Shown here: positions 8,437 to 17,943 of the stretch, piece after piece
Position numbering within the stretch: the first letter of the stretch is position 1
How the letters are laid out: the number at the start of each line of letters is the position of its first letter
From: Tunicatimonas pelagia
GTDB lineage: Bacteria > Bacteroidota > Bacteroidia > Cytophagales > Cyclobacteriaceae
DNA: 64,000 nt
Direction: 5' to 3'
Assembly: GCF_030506325.1 (NCBI RefSeq)
Contig: NZ_CP120683.1
Coordinates: 6,700,501-6,764,500 of the forward strand
Notes under the pieces: model-generated
Database searches by the model: none
Seen by the model: the letters and a program-made list of their open reading frames with translations, nothing else
Told to the model about the DNA's origin: nothing
Program-made: the position numbers and the translations under genes

Positions 8437-9636
8437 CTACTGTCCGGCAATCTCTATTTGCCGAAAAGCTTTCTTATCTCTCCGCCGCTTCTTCGTCTTC
8501 TTCTTTCTTCCCCACCAGATGTAGAAACCTGTGATGGGCAAACTAGCAGCAATTAGACTGGCAAAGAAGGCAAGTATCTTGGTAGGTAAACCTCCAATTA
8601 AACCCAAATGGATAGGATAGTTAAGGTGCATAATCCGCTCACCGGCATTATGCTCGCTCCACTTCTCAGAAGCAATCAGCTCTCCGGTATAGCGATCGTA
8701 GACATACTCATCGTGGCGGTCATAATTTTTACCTTGTTCGGTTAAAATACTGACGGCGATACTGGCGGTAGAGTCCATTGGGTAGGAAACAGAGTAGCGG
8801 TAAACTTCGGGATATTGATTCAAAGTAGTAGCTGTCACCTGATCAATCAGGGTAAACAACTGATCGTCGGTTTGTGGAGCATCCTCGGAGTGATACGTTG
8901 AAAGTGCCCCCTGATACTCGGGCTGCTTCTCACCAGTCGCCATAAAATAAACCCCATTGCTAAACCAGCCGAAGCTCCAGACCAGTCCGGTGAGAGCAAT
9001 GATGATAACTACCCACAAGGTGTAGAAACCTAAAACGTTGTGTAAGTCGTAGTTTACCCGCTTAAAACTTGCTCCCCACTTAACAGAAAACCGCTGTTTG
9101 TAGCCTTTTCGGCTCTTGGGAAACCACAGCACTAAACCGGTAATGAGCATCAGGATAAAGATAACCGTAGCCCAACCGACGACCTGATGACCTACCTCAT
9201 AAGGCAACAGTAATGTTGTATGAAACTTGACCATCCAGCCCCAAAAGCCCCCTTCCCACAGTTCGTTTAACAGCACTTTCCCCGTGTAGGGGTTTTGATG
9301 AATCTCTCGGTAGCCCGCCGGAATATCCGCTTCTTCGCTACCGGGATGGTAGTGCCAATTGACAATAACATTATTTTCCTGCTCTCCGGTAAAAAAGTAT
9401 TGGTAAGTACCCCCTTGGGGCGCTACTTCCAGTGACTTCTGAAAGATCAGGCTAGGTGGTGCCGCTGGAGCTTTTTGTCCTGGTACCGTTCTATCGTAGC
9501 TAGCCGTTCCAGTTGCCCAACGAATTTCTTTCTCAAAAACCATAATGGCTCCGGAAATACTGACCAAAAACACCACCAGCCCGGAAGCGAGTCCAAGCCA
9601 GAGGTGAATTTTACCAATGAGTTTCTTAGTAGTCAT
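8437..9636 (-). CDS. PepSY-associated TM-helix protein of iron module B
   Basis: 399 residues with the same architecture as the protein at 3443-4618: N-terminal helix (IHLWLGLASGLVVFLVSISG), PepSY-type periplasmic part, central helices (DLHNVLGFYTLWVVIIIALTGLV) and C-terminal helix before a basic tail (WWGRKKKTKKRRR). The family is associated with inner-membrane reduction of ferric chelates. It lies 59 bp after the interrupted lipoprotein gene. If the nonsense mutation upstream causes polarity, expression of this gene may be reduced. Confidence 0.88.
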   Translation of the reverse strand: MTTKKLIGKIHLWLGLASGLVVFLVSISGAIMVFEKEIRWATGTASYDRTVPGQKAPAAPPSLIFQKSLEVAPQGGTYQYFFTGEQENNVIVNWHYHPGSEEADIPAGYREIHQNPYTGKVLLNELWEGGFWGWMVKFHTTLLLPYEVGHQVVGWATVIFILMLITGLVLWFPKSRKGYKQRFSVKWGASFKRVNYDLHNVLGFYTLWVVIIIALTGLVWSFGWFSNGVYFMATGEKQPEYQGALSTYHSEDAPQTDDQLFTLIDQVTATTLNQYPEVYRYSVSYPMDSTASIAVSILTEQGKNYDRHDEYVYDRYTGELIASEKWSEHNAGERIMHLNYPIHLGLIGGLPTKILAFFASLIAASLPITGFYIWWGRKKKTKKRRRDKKAFRQIEIAGQ

Positions 9637-9695
9637 ATTTTCGCTAGATGGCGTAGAAAAATTTCAGAACGCAGTAGTCGTTATTAATAGCAGAG

Positions 9696-10946
9696 CTAGC
9701 GATTTTTTAAGACAGCAAAGGCCAAAACATTATTACCGTCTAGCGCAGCTCCTTTTCTGAAATCATTCGGTCCGCCGTTAATATCTATTTCGTAGATGAA
9801 AGCTTCGCCTCCTACTGGGCTAATCGGAAGATACAGCTTGCCATTTTCTACTACGCCTTGGTCTATATTGATAGAGGGTGCCAGTGGAATATTTAGCTTC
9901 GTAGCGGTTTGGTTATACAGGTCTATTTTTACAATAGAGGTGTGGTTACCCGATGCGGCATCATCCCACTCGTTGGTGGCATCTTCGTCCAGCAGCTTTC
10001 CTTAAGCAATACCATTTCCAGCGTAAACAAAGCCAATCAGGCTCACTGTACCCGGAAACTGTTCAGAAACATTAAATACGTAAGAGTCATCATACTCACC
10101 GTCACGGATGCGTACAAACACGGTTGGCATCTCTTCTCGAGTACCCATGTTGTACCAATGTTTACTGCGAATATTTTGCTGATAAATATCACCTTGTTCA
10201 TCTAGTACCGAACTAGATCCTGAAAAACCAGCTACTGTTCCTAGCGAAGCGGTAGAGACCATCATCTCAGGATTGGTAAACGACGGATAGTCTAGTTTCC
10301 AGGTTATCAGCGAATCAGGAAAGGTAGTCCACTCACCCCGGTTCGTATACATGGTGCCCAGGTAGATTTTGTCGCCTTTGACTACTCCTCCTATCTCTTC
10401 GGGGTCTAGTCCGCCTACATCTGGCAATGCAAAAGAACCACTGCTTTTCACTGTAAACGAAGGAAGACCAACAATAGCAAAAGTCGATTGACCATTGTCA
10501 TCGGGCCAATTCATTAGCAATAAGTCACCTTCAGGCGTCTGTTGCATAATACGGAAGCCCCCTGATGGAGAAAGTGAAGCCATCGATAGACTAGCAACAT
10601 TATCTAATCCATCAACAGTAACTTTATACTGCTCAACGTTGCCCCCGCGGTAATTGATGGTGTAAACATACCCATCACGTGCCTCTGCGTTGCCGTAAGA
10701 CTCGATTTCAACACCCCTGCCGACTACCGATATTTCACCCGATGTAAGATCATGAGTAGTAACCATGTACTCTTGATCGCCCACGCTGGCGAGCATCGTG
10801 TACTGAGGTACTACCTCTTCGGAAGTATCCGGAACATCTGGGGTAGGGGTAGTGCCTCCTTCGTCCTCACTGCAAGCACTGAATAGTACTCCACTCACCA
10901 AGAGCGATCCTATTAATCGAAATACGTAATTGCTCATAAAATTCAT
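9696..10946 (-). pseudogene. DUF4374-like lipoprotein gene interrupted by an in-frame stop
   Basis: The N-terminal 314 residues run from ATG 10946 (signal peptide, lipobox FSAC) to TAA at 10002-10004. In the same frame, coding sequence continues for 101 more codons (GKLLDEDATNEWDDAASG... to ...LAFAVLKNR) to TAG at 9696-9698. The full frame would be about 416 residues, matching the 415-residue paralog at 4674-5921, whose aligned position is an arginine (AIARIL). This is a point nonsense change rather than a frameshift. The truncated product might still be made; a sequencing error or read-through is the alternative. The gene begins 5 bp after the receptor stop. Confidence 0.8.
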
Positions 10947-10951
10947 ATAGA

Positions 10952-13393
10952 TTATAATTGTGAAATTGATTGTAAAGAATAAGTAAGTTTGCCAAAGACG
11001 GCTCGTCCTGGTTTTTGCAGCAGGAAATTATCGTACACCTGCTCATTCGTAATGTTAGACATATCCACCGCAACGGTAAATCGTTCACCCGGGAAGGCAT
11101 AGCTCACGCCTAAGTCGTGCGTTAGCTGGGCCGGAATAGTATTCTTCTGACGAACGTTTCCTAAGCTAGGCCAGCCTAAGAAATACTCATGCACATAGCC
11201 CGTTTGGAAGTAGGCAAACACTCGTGAATCTTCCTGGAGTAGGTCGTTGAACTTAAACCGAAACCCACTGTTGGCCATCAGGTAAGGGGTGTTACGTAGC
11301 CGGTCTTGGTACACAATATTTGGTTGATTCGATACCTCGTCAAAGGGCTGGTTATTGCGTATATCCAGGTAGGTAGCGTTGGCGGTAAACTCCAGAAAGT
11401 CGCGGTAGCCGTAGCTAAAGTCAAATTCCCCGCCCTTGCCCAAGGTTTTGGCAATATTCTGAAACTGCCCATTACCCTGATTATCAACCACGGTAAATAG
11501 GAGCTGGTCTTGAGTATCCCGGTAAAATCCGGTTAAAGTCAGCCGATAGCTGTGATCGTCTCGGAAAAATTTACCTAACGTAACTCCGGCGTTGATATTA
11601 AAGCTACGTTCCGGAAGAATACCCGGCGCGTTTTGAATGGTAATTCCATCACCCAGAGCTTCAATAGCATTGGGCATTCGTACTGCCTGTTCTACTGATA
11701 CTTTAGCTAATACGGTGGGTAATACTTTGACGGTGGGTAATACTTTGTAAGATGCCGCGAATCCGCCACCCCAGTTGTTTTGCTGGTTGTCAACAGAACG
11801 AGAGATAAATTGCTGTTCTCCTTCAATAGCTACCAGTACACCTTCATTAACTGAAGCCGTGTAGGCGTAATACTTCGCAAAAAGATTGGTAGTTAGCTTC
11901 TCATTCAGCAGAGTGCTCTCATAGGAAAAACCCCCAAAAAAGGTTTGCAGTGACTGTGGTTCTAACAGAGGTATTCTATAATCTGGCTGGAAAGGGTCAC
12001 TTCCGCTGCGTTGTACATCATTAAGTACGTAGTTCATACCAAGCTTATGAGATTCATTCAAAGCGTAGGTAGTGTTCCAGCGTACTACGAGAGCATTTTC
12101 TGATAATGTAAAAGCAGAGCGACTATTATTATTAATCTCCCCACCGTTGGGGTTAGTATTGATTATCCTGCCCCTCCAGTCATAAACATTGGTAGAAGTA
12201 TCTACCGTCAAGCCATCCTTCATAGCCAGTGAAGCAAACAGATTGGTATTTAAACCTTTTATCAGTAAGTCATTTTTCTGATACGTTAAAAAGGGCATCA
12301 AAAAATCTTCTTGGTAGCGGGCATCGCCGTACGGATCTTCCATTGTTTGCCCGTGCTGAATACCCCGGTCCAGATCAGAAACTACTGCCCCCACAAAAAA
12401 TTGATCGGCCCATGTACGATCAGTAAAGCCAATGTCTACCTTAGCATTAATGGTTCGAAAATCATCGTTAAAGCGTTCGGCAGGTTCTTTCCGAGTAAAC
12501 TCTATCGGGCGAAAGTTCTCATTATCGTACGTTACCCCGCGCCCCCATACCCGGTAATTATTATCTGAATAGTTGTAGAAGGCCGACAGCCGGGTAGTAA
12601 ATCCCGAATTGCCTTCGGTCCACTGCCCTTGCACGGCTGCTTGGTGGGTATTGAATGAACCAAAGGAGTAAGAAGCTTCCGCAAAATTATCAGCTTGCTG
12701 ACTGGTAACCAGATTGATAGCTCCCCCCAGCGCATCTGAGCCAAGCTCTACCGGGACTACACCCTTGTACACATCAATCCGATCTACCAGCGAAACAGGA
12801 AAGTTGTTGATAGAGTAGGATGAGCCGAAGTAATCCATCGGAATACCATCCACAAAGAAGCGAATGGAATTACCTGACATGCCATCTAGTGAATATACAA
12901 AATCAGAACCCATCCCGCCCGACTGCCGAATACGAATACCAGCGGTACGGTCGAGTACCCGGTTTAAATCTAGGCTTTGGGCTTGTAATGGCCGGGTGGC
13001 CACAGCTTCTACATTGAAGCCTCTCGATTCAATCTCAGTCGTCTCAGATTGTCCAACCACCGTCACTTCGTCCATTTGGGTAGTTCCTTCTTCCAGTCGG
13101 ATAGTTAGTTGCTTCGTTTGTCCGGCTGCTAGTGTCACGAGCTGAGTCTGGGTTTGGTAACCTATTCCTGAGATAGCCAAGGTATGTTTACCCGGGGAAA
13201 TATCACGTAAAGTAAAGTTGCCCGACACATCGGTAGCAACGCCTCGTTCTTGGTTAAGCATGATGTTGATACCGGGTATGACTTCATTCCTTGGATCAAC
13301 GACCTGCCCTTGAATAATAGCCGTTTGGGCATACAATAGTTGAGATAAGAATAGTAGTGAAGGTGTCAGTAGATAGGTAGAAGTAGCGTACAT
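10952..13393 (-). CDS. TonB-dependent receptor of iron module B
   Basis: 813 residues from ATG at 13393. Signal peptide to about residue 23 (ending LYAQ), carboxypeptidase-regulatory-like domain (about 24-107), plug (about 125-225; GMSGNSIRFFVDGIP, VYKGVVPVELGSDALGGAIN) and barrel. It is clearly paralogous to the receptor at 5934-8306 and is followed by the same two gene types, so the modules arose by duplication or share an ancestor. An 18-bp in-frame duplication (VLPTVK twice) sits in the barrel at about residues 550-561. A Fur-like palindrome starts 9 bp upstream of the start codon. Confidence 0.93.
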   Translation of the reverse strand: MYATSTYLLTPSLLFLSQLLYAQTAIIQGQVVDPRNEVIPGINIMLNQERGVATDVSGNFTLRDISPGKHTLAISGIGYQTQTQLVTLAAGQTKQLTIRLEEGTTQMDEVTVVGQSETTEIESRGFNVEAVATRPLQAQSLDLNRVLDRTAGIRIRQSGGMGSDFVYSLDGMSGNSIRFFVDGIPMDYFGSSYSINNFPVSLVDRIDVYKGVVPVELGSDALGGAINLVTSQQADNFAEASYSFGSFNTHQAAVQGQWTEGNSGFTTRLSAFYNYSDNNYRVWGRGVTYDNENFRPIEFTRKEPAERFNDDFRTINAKVDIGFTDRTWADQFFVGAVVSDLDRGIQHGQTMEDPYGDARYQEDFLMPFLTYQKNDLLIKGLNTNLFASLAMKDGLTVDTSTNVYDWRGRIINTNPNGGEINNNSRSAFTLSENALVVRWNTTYALNESHKLGMNYVLNDVQRSGSDPFQPDYRIPLLEPQSLQTFFGGFSYESTLLNEKLTTNLFAKYYAYTASVNEGVLVAIEGEQQFISRSVDNQQNNWGGGFAASYKVLPTVKVLPTVLAKVSVEQAVRMPNAIEALGDGITIQNAPGILPERSFNINAGVTLGKFFRDDHSYRLTLTGFYRDTQDQLLFTVVDNQGNGQFQNIAKTLGKGGEFDFSYGYRDFLEFTANATYLDIRNNQPFDEVSNQPNIVYQDRLRNTPYLMANSGFRFKFNDLLQEDSRVFAYFQTGYVHEYFLGWPSLGNVRQKNTIPAQLTHDLGVSYAFPGERFTVAVDMSNITNEQVYDNFLLQKPGRAVFGKLTYSLQSISQL
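11712..11747 (-). repeat. 18-bp in-frame tandem duplication in the receptor barrel
   Basis: ACGGTGGGTAATACTTTG occurs twice in direct tandem (11712-11729 and 11730-11747). It adds six residues (VLPTVK) to the barrel and keeps the frame. Confidence 0.85.
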
Positions 13394-13401
13394 TATGTTT
13401 A

Positions 13402-13431
13402 TTTAGACTCAATCTAAGAAACGCGAAGGTC
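13402..13431 (-). promoter_or_regulatory. Fur-like operator and weak -7 of iron module B
   Basis: TTTAGACTCAATCTAAG (13402-13418) is nearly a perfect palindrome (TTAGA and TCTAA half-sites). A weak -7-like GACCTTCG on the minus strand lies at 13424-13431. The operator starts 9 bp from the start codon, the same spacing as in module A. Confidence 0.58.
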
Positions 13432-13507
13432 GCAACGAATCCAATAATAAACAATAGCTATAGGTGGGGTATTTAGATAGCTAGTACTAGTATTATAAAA
13501 GAGGGTA

Positions 13508-14017
13508 TCAGTTCATTGTTAGCCAATCGGATAATTTATGGGCGAGCCAAGCGGTTAACTGTGAAATTGCTGAGGTGCCTACTGCTAATAATAAATATAC
13601 CCAAAGAGGGCGTGAGCCAAGAGAATGCCCTACTACGTTCAGTAAAAAAGTTAGCAGGGCTACCACTCCGGCAACCCAGTATAATGAGCTTGCGATGAGA
13701 GAGGTAGTAATCCACAGTGTAAGACTCGCCATTACTCCCACTAATACACAGGAAAGTAAACTGTCCCAAAAATAGCCAGACACCATTCCGGCAATCGCTC
13801 CAACAAATAGTTGAATAAGCACCGCAGCTAAGTAGCGTTCGCTAAGCTGGTAGGCTAACCAAGAAGGTAAAAACAGCAGCATAGCTGCCCCGGAAAGTCC
13901 TACCAACGTAGCATTACTCATATCGGTGTTCATGGAGGAAACAGTGAAGCGTAGGCCGAACCCGACCAATGCTCCGAATATCAGGGAGAATAGTAGTAGA
14001 ACGACCAGGCTGTTCAC
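13508..14017 (-). CDS. Unknown polytopic membrane protein
   Basis: 169 residues, start GTG at 14017. Five hydrophobic segments are visible (LVVLLLFSLIFGALVGFGL; ATLVGLSGAAMLLFLPSWLAY; LIQLFVGAIAGMVSGYF; VLVGVMASLTLWIT through VAGVVALLTFLLNVVG; WVYLLLAVGTSAISQLTAWL). There are no catalytic motifs. It lies 56 bp downstream of the TonB receptor at 14074-16539 in the same direction and may be co-transcribed with it. An inner-membrane accessory role in that uptake system is only a guess from position. I do not recognise the family. Confidence 0.7.
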   Translation of the reverse strand: MNSLVVLLLFSLIFGALVGFGLRFTVSSMNTDMSNATLVGLSGAAMLLFLPSWLAYQLSERYLAAVLIQLFVGAIAGMVSGYFWDSLLSCVLVGVMASLTLWITTSLIASSLYWVAGVVALLTFLLNVVGHSLGSRPLWVYLLLAVGTSAISQLTAWLAHKLSDWLTMN

Positions 14018-14073
14018 GGAATTAGCAATTCTTTCACTTTTACTTCCTACTATATTAAATAATCGCCGTGTCT

Positions 14074-16539
14074 TTAAAAGGAGTACCCTACCGAAACGCT
14101 GTAGCCTAGAGGGGCGCCTCGCTTAATAAATAACAAACTTTGCGTAGGTAGAAAGTAATACTCATCAAAGATATTATTAACGGTGAGGTTAAAGTCTAAG
14201 GCTCCTTTGGTTAGCTCCAGTTGGTAGAATGCGCTAGCGTTTACAACAAAGTAACTATCTTCTTCCAACGGTACGGTCTGCCCAAAGCTACCAGGTTGTA
14301 ATTGCCAACTACTGCGGTACTCAGCACCTAAACCAAAACCTAAACGGTTGGGAAGCTGGTAGGTATTCCACAGGGAGAAAAAATGTTCGGGTACTCCACT
14401 AAAACGCTCACCCTCTAGTGCATCGGATACGCCACTTTCCACAATTTCGGTATTAGTGTAGCCGTAGCTCAGGTAAAAATTAAAACCTTCAAAAAGCTGA
14501 CCACTGGCATCTACTTCTACTCCTCGGCTGCGGCGTAGACCGTCCTGAGCACTTTCATCTTCGCTTATCATAACCACTTCATTTTGCCGATCCAGTTGAT
14601 ACAGGCTTACGGTATAGTTCAGACGCTCAGCTAATTGCCCCTTCAGACCAAACTCAAATTGCTCTCCCTCAACCGGTTCAGGATTATCGTTTACTACTAC
14701 TCCGTTGGCCCCTAGAATAGGGGCAATGGGCAAAATAGATTGGCTAAAGCTTCCGTAGGCCGATAGTAAGGGGGTGAATTCATAAATCAATCCCAAACGA
14801 GGTACTAACGACACATTGTCTATATCAGGTCGGAGGGAACCCTCCTCACCGCTCCACTGAGTATTGCCGACGCTACGATATTGGTAGTTGTTGTAGCGTA
14901 ATCCCAGCATTACATTCAGTCCGCTACCCTCTATTTTTATCAGATCTTGTAGGTACACTCCATACTCCTCCTGATCCCAGTCTTCGATAGCAAATGGTGG
15001 CGAATCTTCGGTATTAGTCAGATGGTTAAACGCTACGTAAACTGGTTGAAAGATATTGGTCGGAGGCATTTCATCAACGAACCCGGGCGGTACCAGAGGC
15101 GAAAAACCGTTGCGGTTTTGTGTTGTGATCTGCGTGTACGATCCGCCTACGATCAAGCGGTGGTTTAGTAGGCCGGTTTTCCCGTTATAATTCACATCTA
15201 CGTTAGCGGCAGTTCCCTGCACAAATCGTCCCTGATCGAAAACCAGACGGTTGAGTTCTCCGGTTTCCAGATTAGGCTCACCGGCAGCCCCAAAGGTATT
15301 TTCCGGCCCGGCTAAAGGAAAGTAGCCTCCGGCTCCTGATTCCCGCTCCGATTTGTTCCAACTAAAGTTAGCGGTGGCGTTCAGGTTATCAGAAAACTCA
15401 TGCCGGAGGCTGGCTTGATATACTTGGGTAAGGTCTTCGGAATAATCGTTGGTGAAGCCCGCGTACCAGTTGTCCGGCACCCGAAAAATCTGGGCCTGTC
15501 CCGAACCATCGGCATCAGTTAAGTTGATGGCCGGGGCATCGGTATTAGAGGGGTTAGCGTCCTGAATGATCATTTCCCCGGTTAGTTGCAGGGAGGTGCG
15601 GGGGGTGATCTTGTAGAGAAAAGTAAGCATAGGAGCATAACGCTCAGTGTAGCTGAAGTCCTGCCAGGTTTCACTATTTTCAATTCCCAGCGTAGCCCGG
15701 TACAGTAACTTATCAGCGATAATGGGGCCTCCGGCATCCAGTGTCGCTCGGAAGGTATTCCAACTTCCGGCTAATAGATTAATATTGTAAGCGGCCTCTT
15801 CCAGCGGCTGCTTGTATACGTAGTTAAGCTGTCCGCCCGGTTCGGCACTACCGTATAGTAATGAGGACGCTCCTTTTAGAAATTCTATTCGGTCTAAACT
15901 GGCTACGTCGGCAATGGGCGAGTCAGTACCCGCGTAGTATTTCCCGTCTTTCAGTACTCCACCCAATGAAGAGTTATGAAAGAATCCTCGTGCTAAGAAG
16001 TTGGATTTGGTTTGGCTGTGGGCTGAGGCTACGGGGGTAAGTCCCGCCACCATGCGAAGTGCGGTCTCCGGTCGGATGAACTGACGGGATGCAATTAGGT
16101 CGCTTTGTACTACAGTGGCACTAAGAGGTAGCTCTTGGTAATCTACCGGTAACTTAGTAGCTCCGGTGATGCGTCCTGGGGTAAAGCCCGGTGCTGCACC
16201 GCTCACCGTTACTTCCAATAATTCCTGGGCTTCGGTTAGCAATTGCACTTCTAATGAAGCGGTAGAATCAGGCTCTATTCTAATGACCTTCGTTTGCGTG
16301 GCGTACCCTACACTGGAGATCACAATCGTTTTTCGTCCTTCTGTAACTCCTTTTATTTCGAATTCCCCTGCTTCATCAGTAGCAGCACCGAGAGTAGTAT
16401 TCTTCACTTGAACATTAATTCCGGGCAGTCCATTCCCATCATTATCCGTCACTGAACCCCGTAGCGTAGCGGTGGCAGACTGAGCGTGTCCGGTAACATT
16501 GATTACTAGTACGACTAGCATTACGTATAGTATTCTCAT
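14074..16539 (-). CDS. TonB-dependent siderophore receptor next to an AraC regulator
   Basis: 821 residues from ATG at 16539. That start gives a clean signal peptide (MRILYVMLVVLVINVTGHAQ); the in-frame start 39 bp further up does not. A carboxypeptidase-regulatory-like domain (about 24-105) is followed by a FhuA/FoxA-type plug (about 125-240; RFIRPETALRMVAGL-like, FLKGASSLLYGSAEPGGQLNYV) and a barrel ending in the aromatic GYSF. The plug type points to hydroxamate or catecholate siderophores. The AraC-type gene immediately upstream probably senses the same siderophore, a common arrangement. No Fur-like palindrome was found at this promoter. Confidence 0.92.
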   Translation of the reverse strand: MRILYVMLVVLVINVTGHAQSATATLRGSVTDNDGNGLPGINVQVKNTTLGAATDEAGEFEIKGVTEGRKTIVISSVGYATQTKVIRIEPDSTASLEVQLLTEAQELLEVTVSGAAPGFTPGRITGATKLPVDYQELPLSATVVQSDLIASRQFIRPETALRMVAGLTPVASAHSQTKSNFLARGFFHNSSLGGVLKDGKYYAGTDSPIADVASLDRIEFLKGASSLLYGSAEPGGQLNYVYKQPLEEAAYNINLLAGSWNTFRATLDAGGPIIADKLLYRATLGIENSETWQDFSYTERYAPMLTFLYKITPRTSLQLTGEMIIQDANPSNTDAPAINLTDADGSGQAQIFRVPDNWYAGFTNDYSEDLTQVYQASLRHEFSDNLNATANFSWNKSERESGAGGYFPLAGPENTFGAAGEPNLETGELNRLVFDQGRFVQGTAANVDVNYNGKTGLLNHRLIVGGSYTQITTQNRNGFSPLVPPGFVDEMPPTNIFQPVYVAFNHLTNTEDSPPFAIEDWDQEEYGVYLQDLIKIEGSGLNVMLGLRYNNYQYRSVGNTQWSGEEGSLRPDIDNVSLVPRLGLIYEFTPLLSAYGSFSQSILPIAPILGANGVVVNDNPEPVEGEQFEFGLKGQLAERLNYTVSLYQLDRQNEVVMISEDESAQDGLRRSRGVEVDASGQLFEGFNFYLSYGYTNTEIVESGVSDALEGERFSGVPEHFFSLWNTYQLPNRLGFGLGAEYRSSWQLQPGSFGQTVPLEEDSYFVVNASAFYQLELTKGALDFNLTVNNIFDEYYFLPTQSLLFIKRGAPLGYSVSVGYSF

Positions 16540-16602
16540 AATTAGTTTTTTGAAGTTTAAGTACAGCGCAAAAAGCAACTTTACTACTAGCCGATCTTCT
16601 CA

Positions 16603-16644
16603 ATTTCGGTAAATCCTGATCGATTCCGAAATCAATCAGGATTT
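16603..16644. promoter_or_regulatory. Overlapping inverted repeats between AraC gene and receptor
   Basis: ATTTCGG (16603-16609) pairs with CCGAAAT (16626-16632), and AAATCCTGAT (16611-16620) pairs with ATCAGGATTT (16635-16644). The two stems interleave, so both cannot form as simple hairpins at once. The region lies 64 bp upstream of the receptor start. No T-run follows, so it is more likely an operator or leader structure than a terminator. Confidence 0.5.
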
Positions 16645-16663
16645 GTAGTATCAATAAGCCTGT

Positions 16664-17680
16664 TTAGGCTACAGAAAGGGGCGATGGGTTCTGATCAATC
16701 CAACTCTTTCGGTATTTAGTAGGGGTCATCCCGGTGTACAGCTTAAAAGCCCGGTTGAAGGGAGCAATAGAATTAAAGCCGGTTTGATAGGCGATTTGAA
16801 GTACTGTCAGATCGCTCCTAGCTTGGTCTTTCAGTATTCCGGTAGCCTCTTTGATACGGAACGAATTCACAAAATCCAGAAAGTTTTTAAAACCCAGGTC
16901 ATCGTTGATCGCCCGCCGTACCCGGTATTCCTGCTCATTGAGCTGTTTGGCAAGTTGCCCAATCGTCAACTTCTCTACCCGGTACAGCTTATCATAGCTC
17001 ATCTTGTGCCGTATCTTGGTAGCCAACGCCGGATTTTTGGTAGCAGGCTCTTTCGGTTTAGTGAGATTTTCGTTGATAGCAAAATTGGAAAAAATGAATA
17101 AGCTACTTAATAGTAAAATTAGCAGGCGTTGAACTACGACTGTATACAGCCAGGTAGTATCGTCGAACAGAAAATCGCTCAATACGGTAAAAACAATGGT
17201 GATCGCTATGGCGTATACTGCGTATATTTTTAATTGGTACTGACTACGCTCCTTGCTTTTCGGGGTTTTGGTTTCCACTACGGCCATCACCGCAAACAGG
17301 ATCGACAGCATGGCTGATCCCAAAGCGATAACGCTCGAAGTGTATTCCGTCAGGGGCAGATACCAGCATAAGTAGGGTACTAACGAAGCAATGATACCCA
17401 CCACCCGGGTACGAAGAGGAATACTGCCGATGTTGAATAAGGAATGGGAAAAGACCCAAAAGGTAAACGGTACTAAGAAACCGCCGATAATTAGGGTGCG
17501 TTCTACTAAAATATTCTCTATTTCATCGTACATAAGATACGCGCCAACGCAGGTCAAAAAGCATAAAGGAGCAGAGATAGTATTAACTCTTTTTCGGTTC
17601 TTCCACGTAAGCAGTCCGCAGAGCAGGATACTATAAAAAGTCAGCGTATTGGCGTGATAGTAAAAAGTAAGTGTACTCAT
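16664..17680 (-). CDS. AraC-family regulator with N-terminal membrane domain
   Basis: 338 residues from ATG at 17680; a TTG two codons upstream is less likely. Six or seven hydrophobic helices fill about residues 1-195. The C-terminal AraC DNA-binding domain is at about 240-335: first helix-turn-helix around LTIGQLAKQLNEQEYRVRRA, second around VLQIAYQTGFNSIAPFNRAF, ending TGMTPTKYRK. It is thus a membrane-bound regulator. The receptor gene at 14074-16539 follows in the same direction after 124 bp containing inverted repeats, and is its likely target. Confidence 0.88.
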   Translation of the reverse strand: MSTLTFYYHANTLTFYSILLCGLLTWKNRKRVNTISAPLCFLTCVGAYLMYDEIENILVERTLIIGGFLVPFTFWVFSHSLFNIGSIPLRTRVVGIIASLVPYLCWYLPLTEYTSSVIALGSAMLSILFAVMAVVETKTPKSKERSQYQLKIYAVYAIAITIVFTVLSDFLFDDTTWLYTVVVQRLLILLLSSLFIFSNFAINENLTKPKEPATKNPALATKIRHKMSYDKLYRVEKLTIGQLAKQLNEQEYRVRRAINDDLGFKNFLDFVNSFRIKEATGILKDQARSDLTVLQIAYQTGFNSIAPFNRAFKLYTGMTPTKYRKSWIDQNPSPLSVA

Positions 17681-17943
17681 GATCAAAAAGGTTTAAAAAA
17701 ATGGTTGCAAGTAATCAAGGTTATTTTAAAAATTTTGTAAGGGGTTGCCGAGAGCGTGGCGTACGGGAGCGGAGAGTACCACTACCCGGTCATTCGTGGT
17801 CAATCTCATTATTGTTCCTGCTGCTGTGGGACAGCCCCTGTGGGACAGCCCCTGTGGGACAGCCCCTGTGGCGCAGTCTCCGGTCGGCCATCGGCGCGGT
17901 TTTCGTCCCCGATCTGGAAACAAATCAGAATACTATTTAATAG
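17681..17943. other. Intergenic region with AraC promoter and tandem repeat
   Basis: Apart from the 14-bp tandem repeat nothing is recognisable. Several overlapping plus-strand frames are low-complexity translations of the repeat. The AraC promoter must lie in the left part. Confidence 0.5.
17824..17876. repeat. 14-bp tandem repeat with hairpin potential
   Basis: CTGTGGGACAGCCC is repeated three times exactly (17824-17837, 17838-17851, 17852-17865), followed by a partial copy. Each unit contains CTGT-GGG-ACAG, which can fold back on itself. It lies in the gap between the AraC gene and the small gene at 17944-18114. There are no spacers, so it is not a CRISPR array. Confidence 0.85.

Noticed and set aside
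17824-17876. Possible CRISPR array
   Set aside because: The units are 14 bp in direct contact, without spacers, and no cas genes are present.
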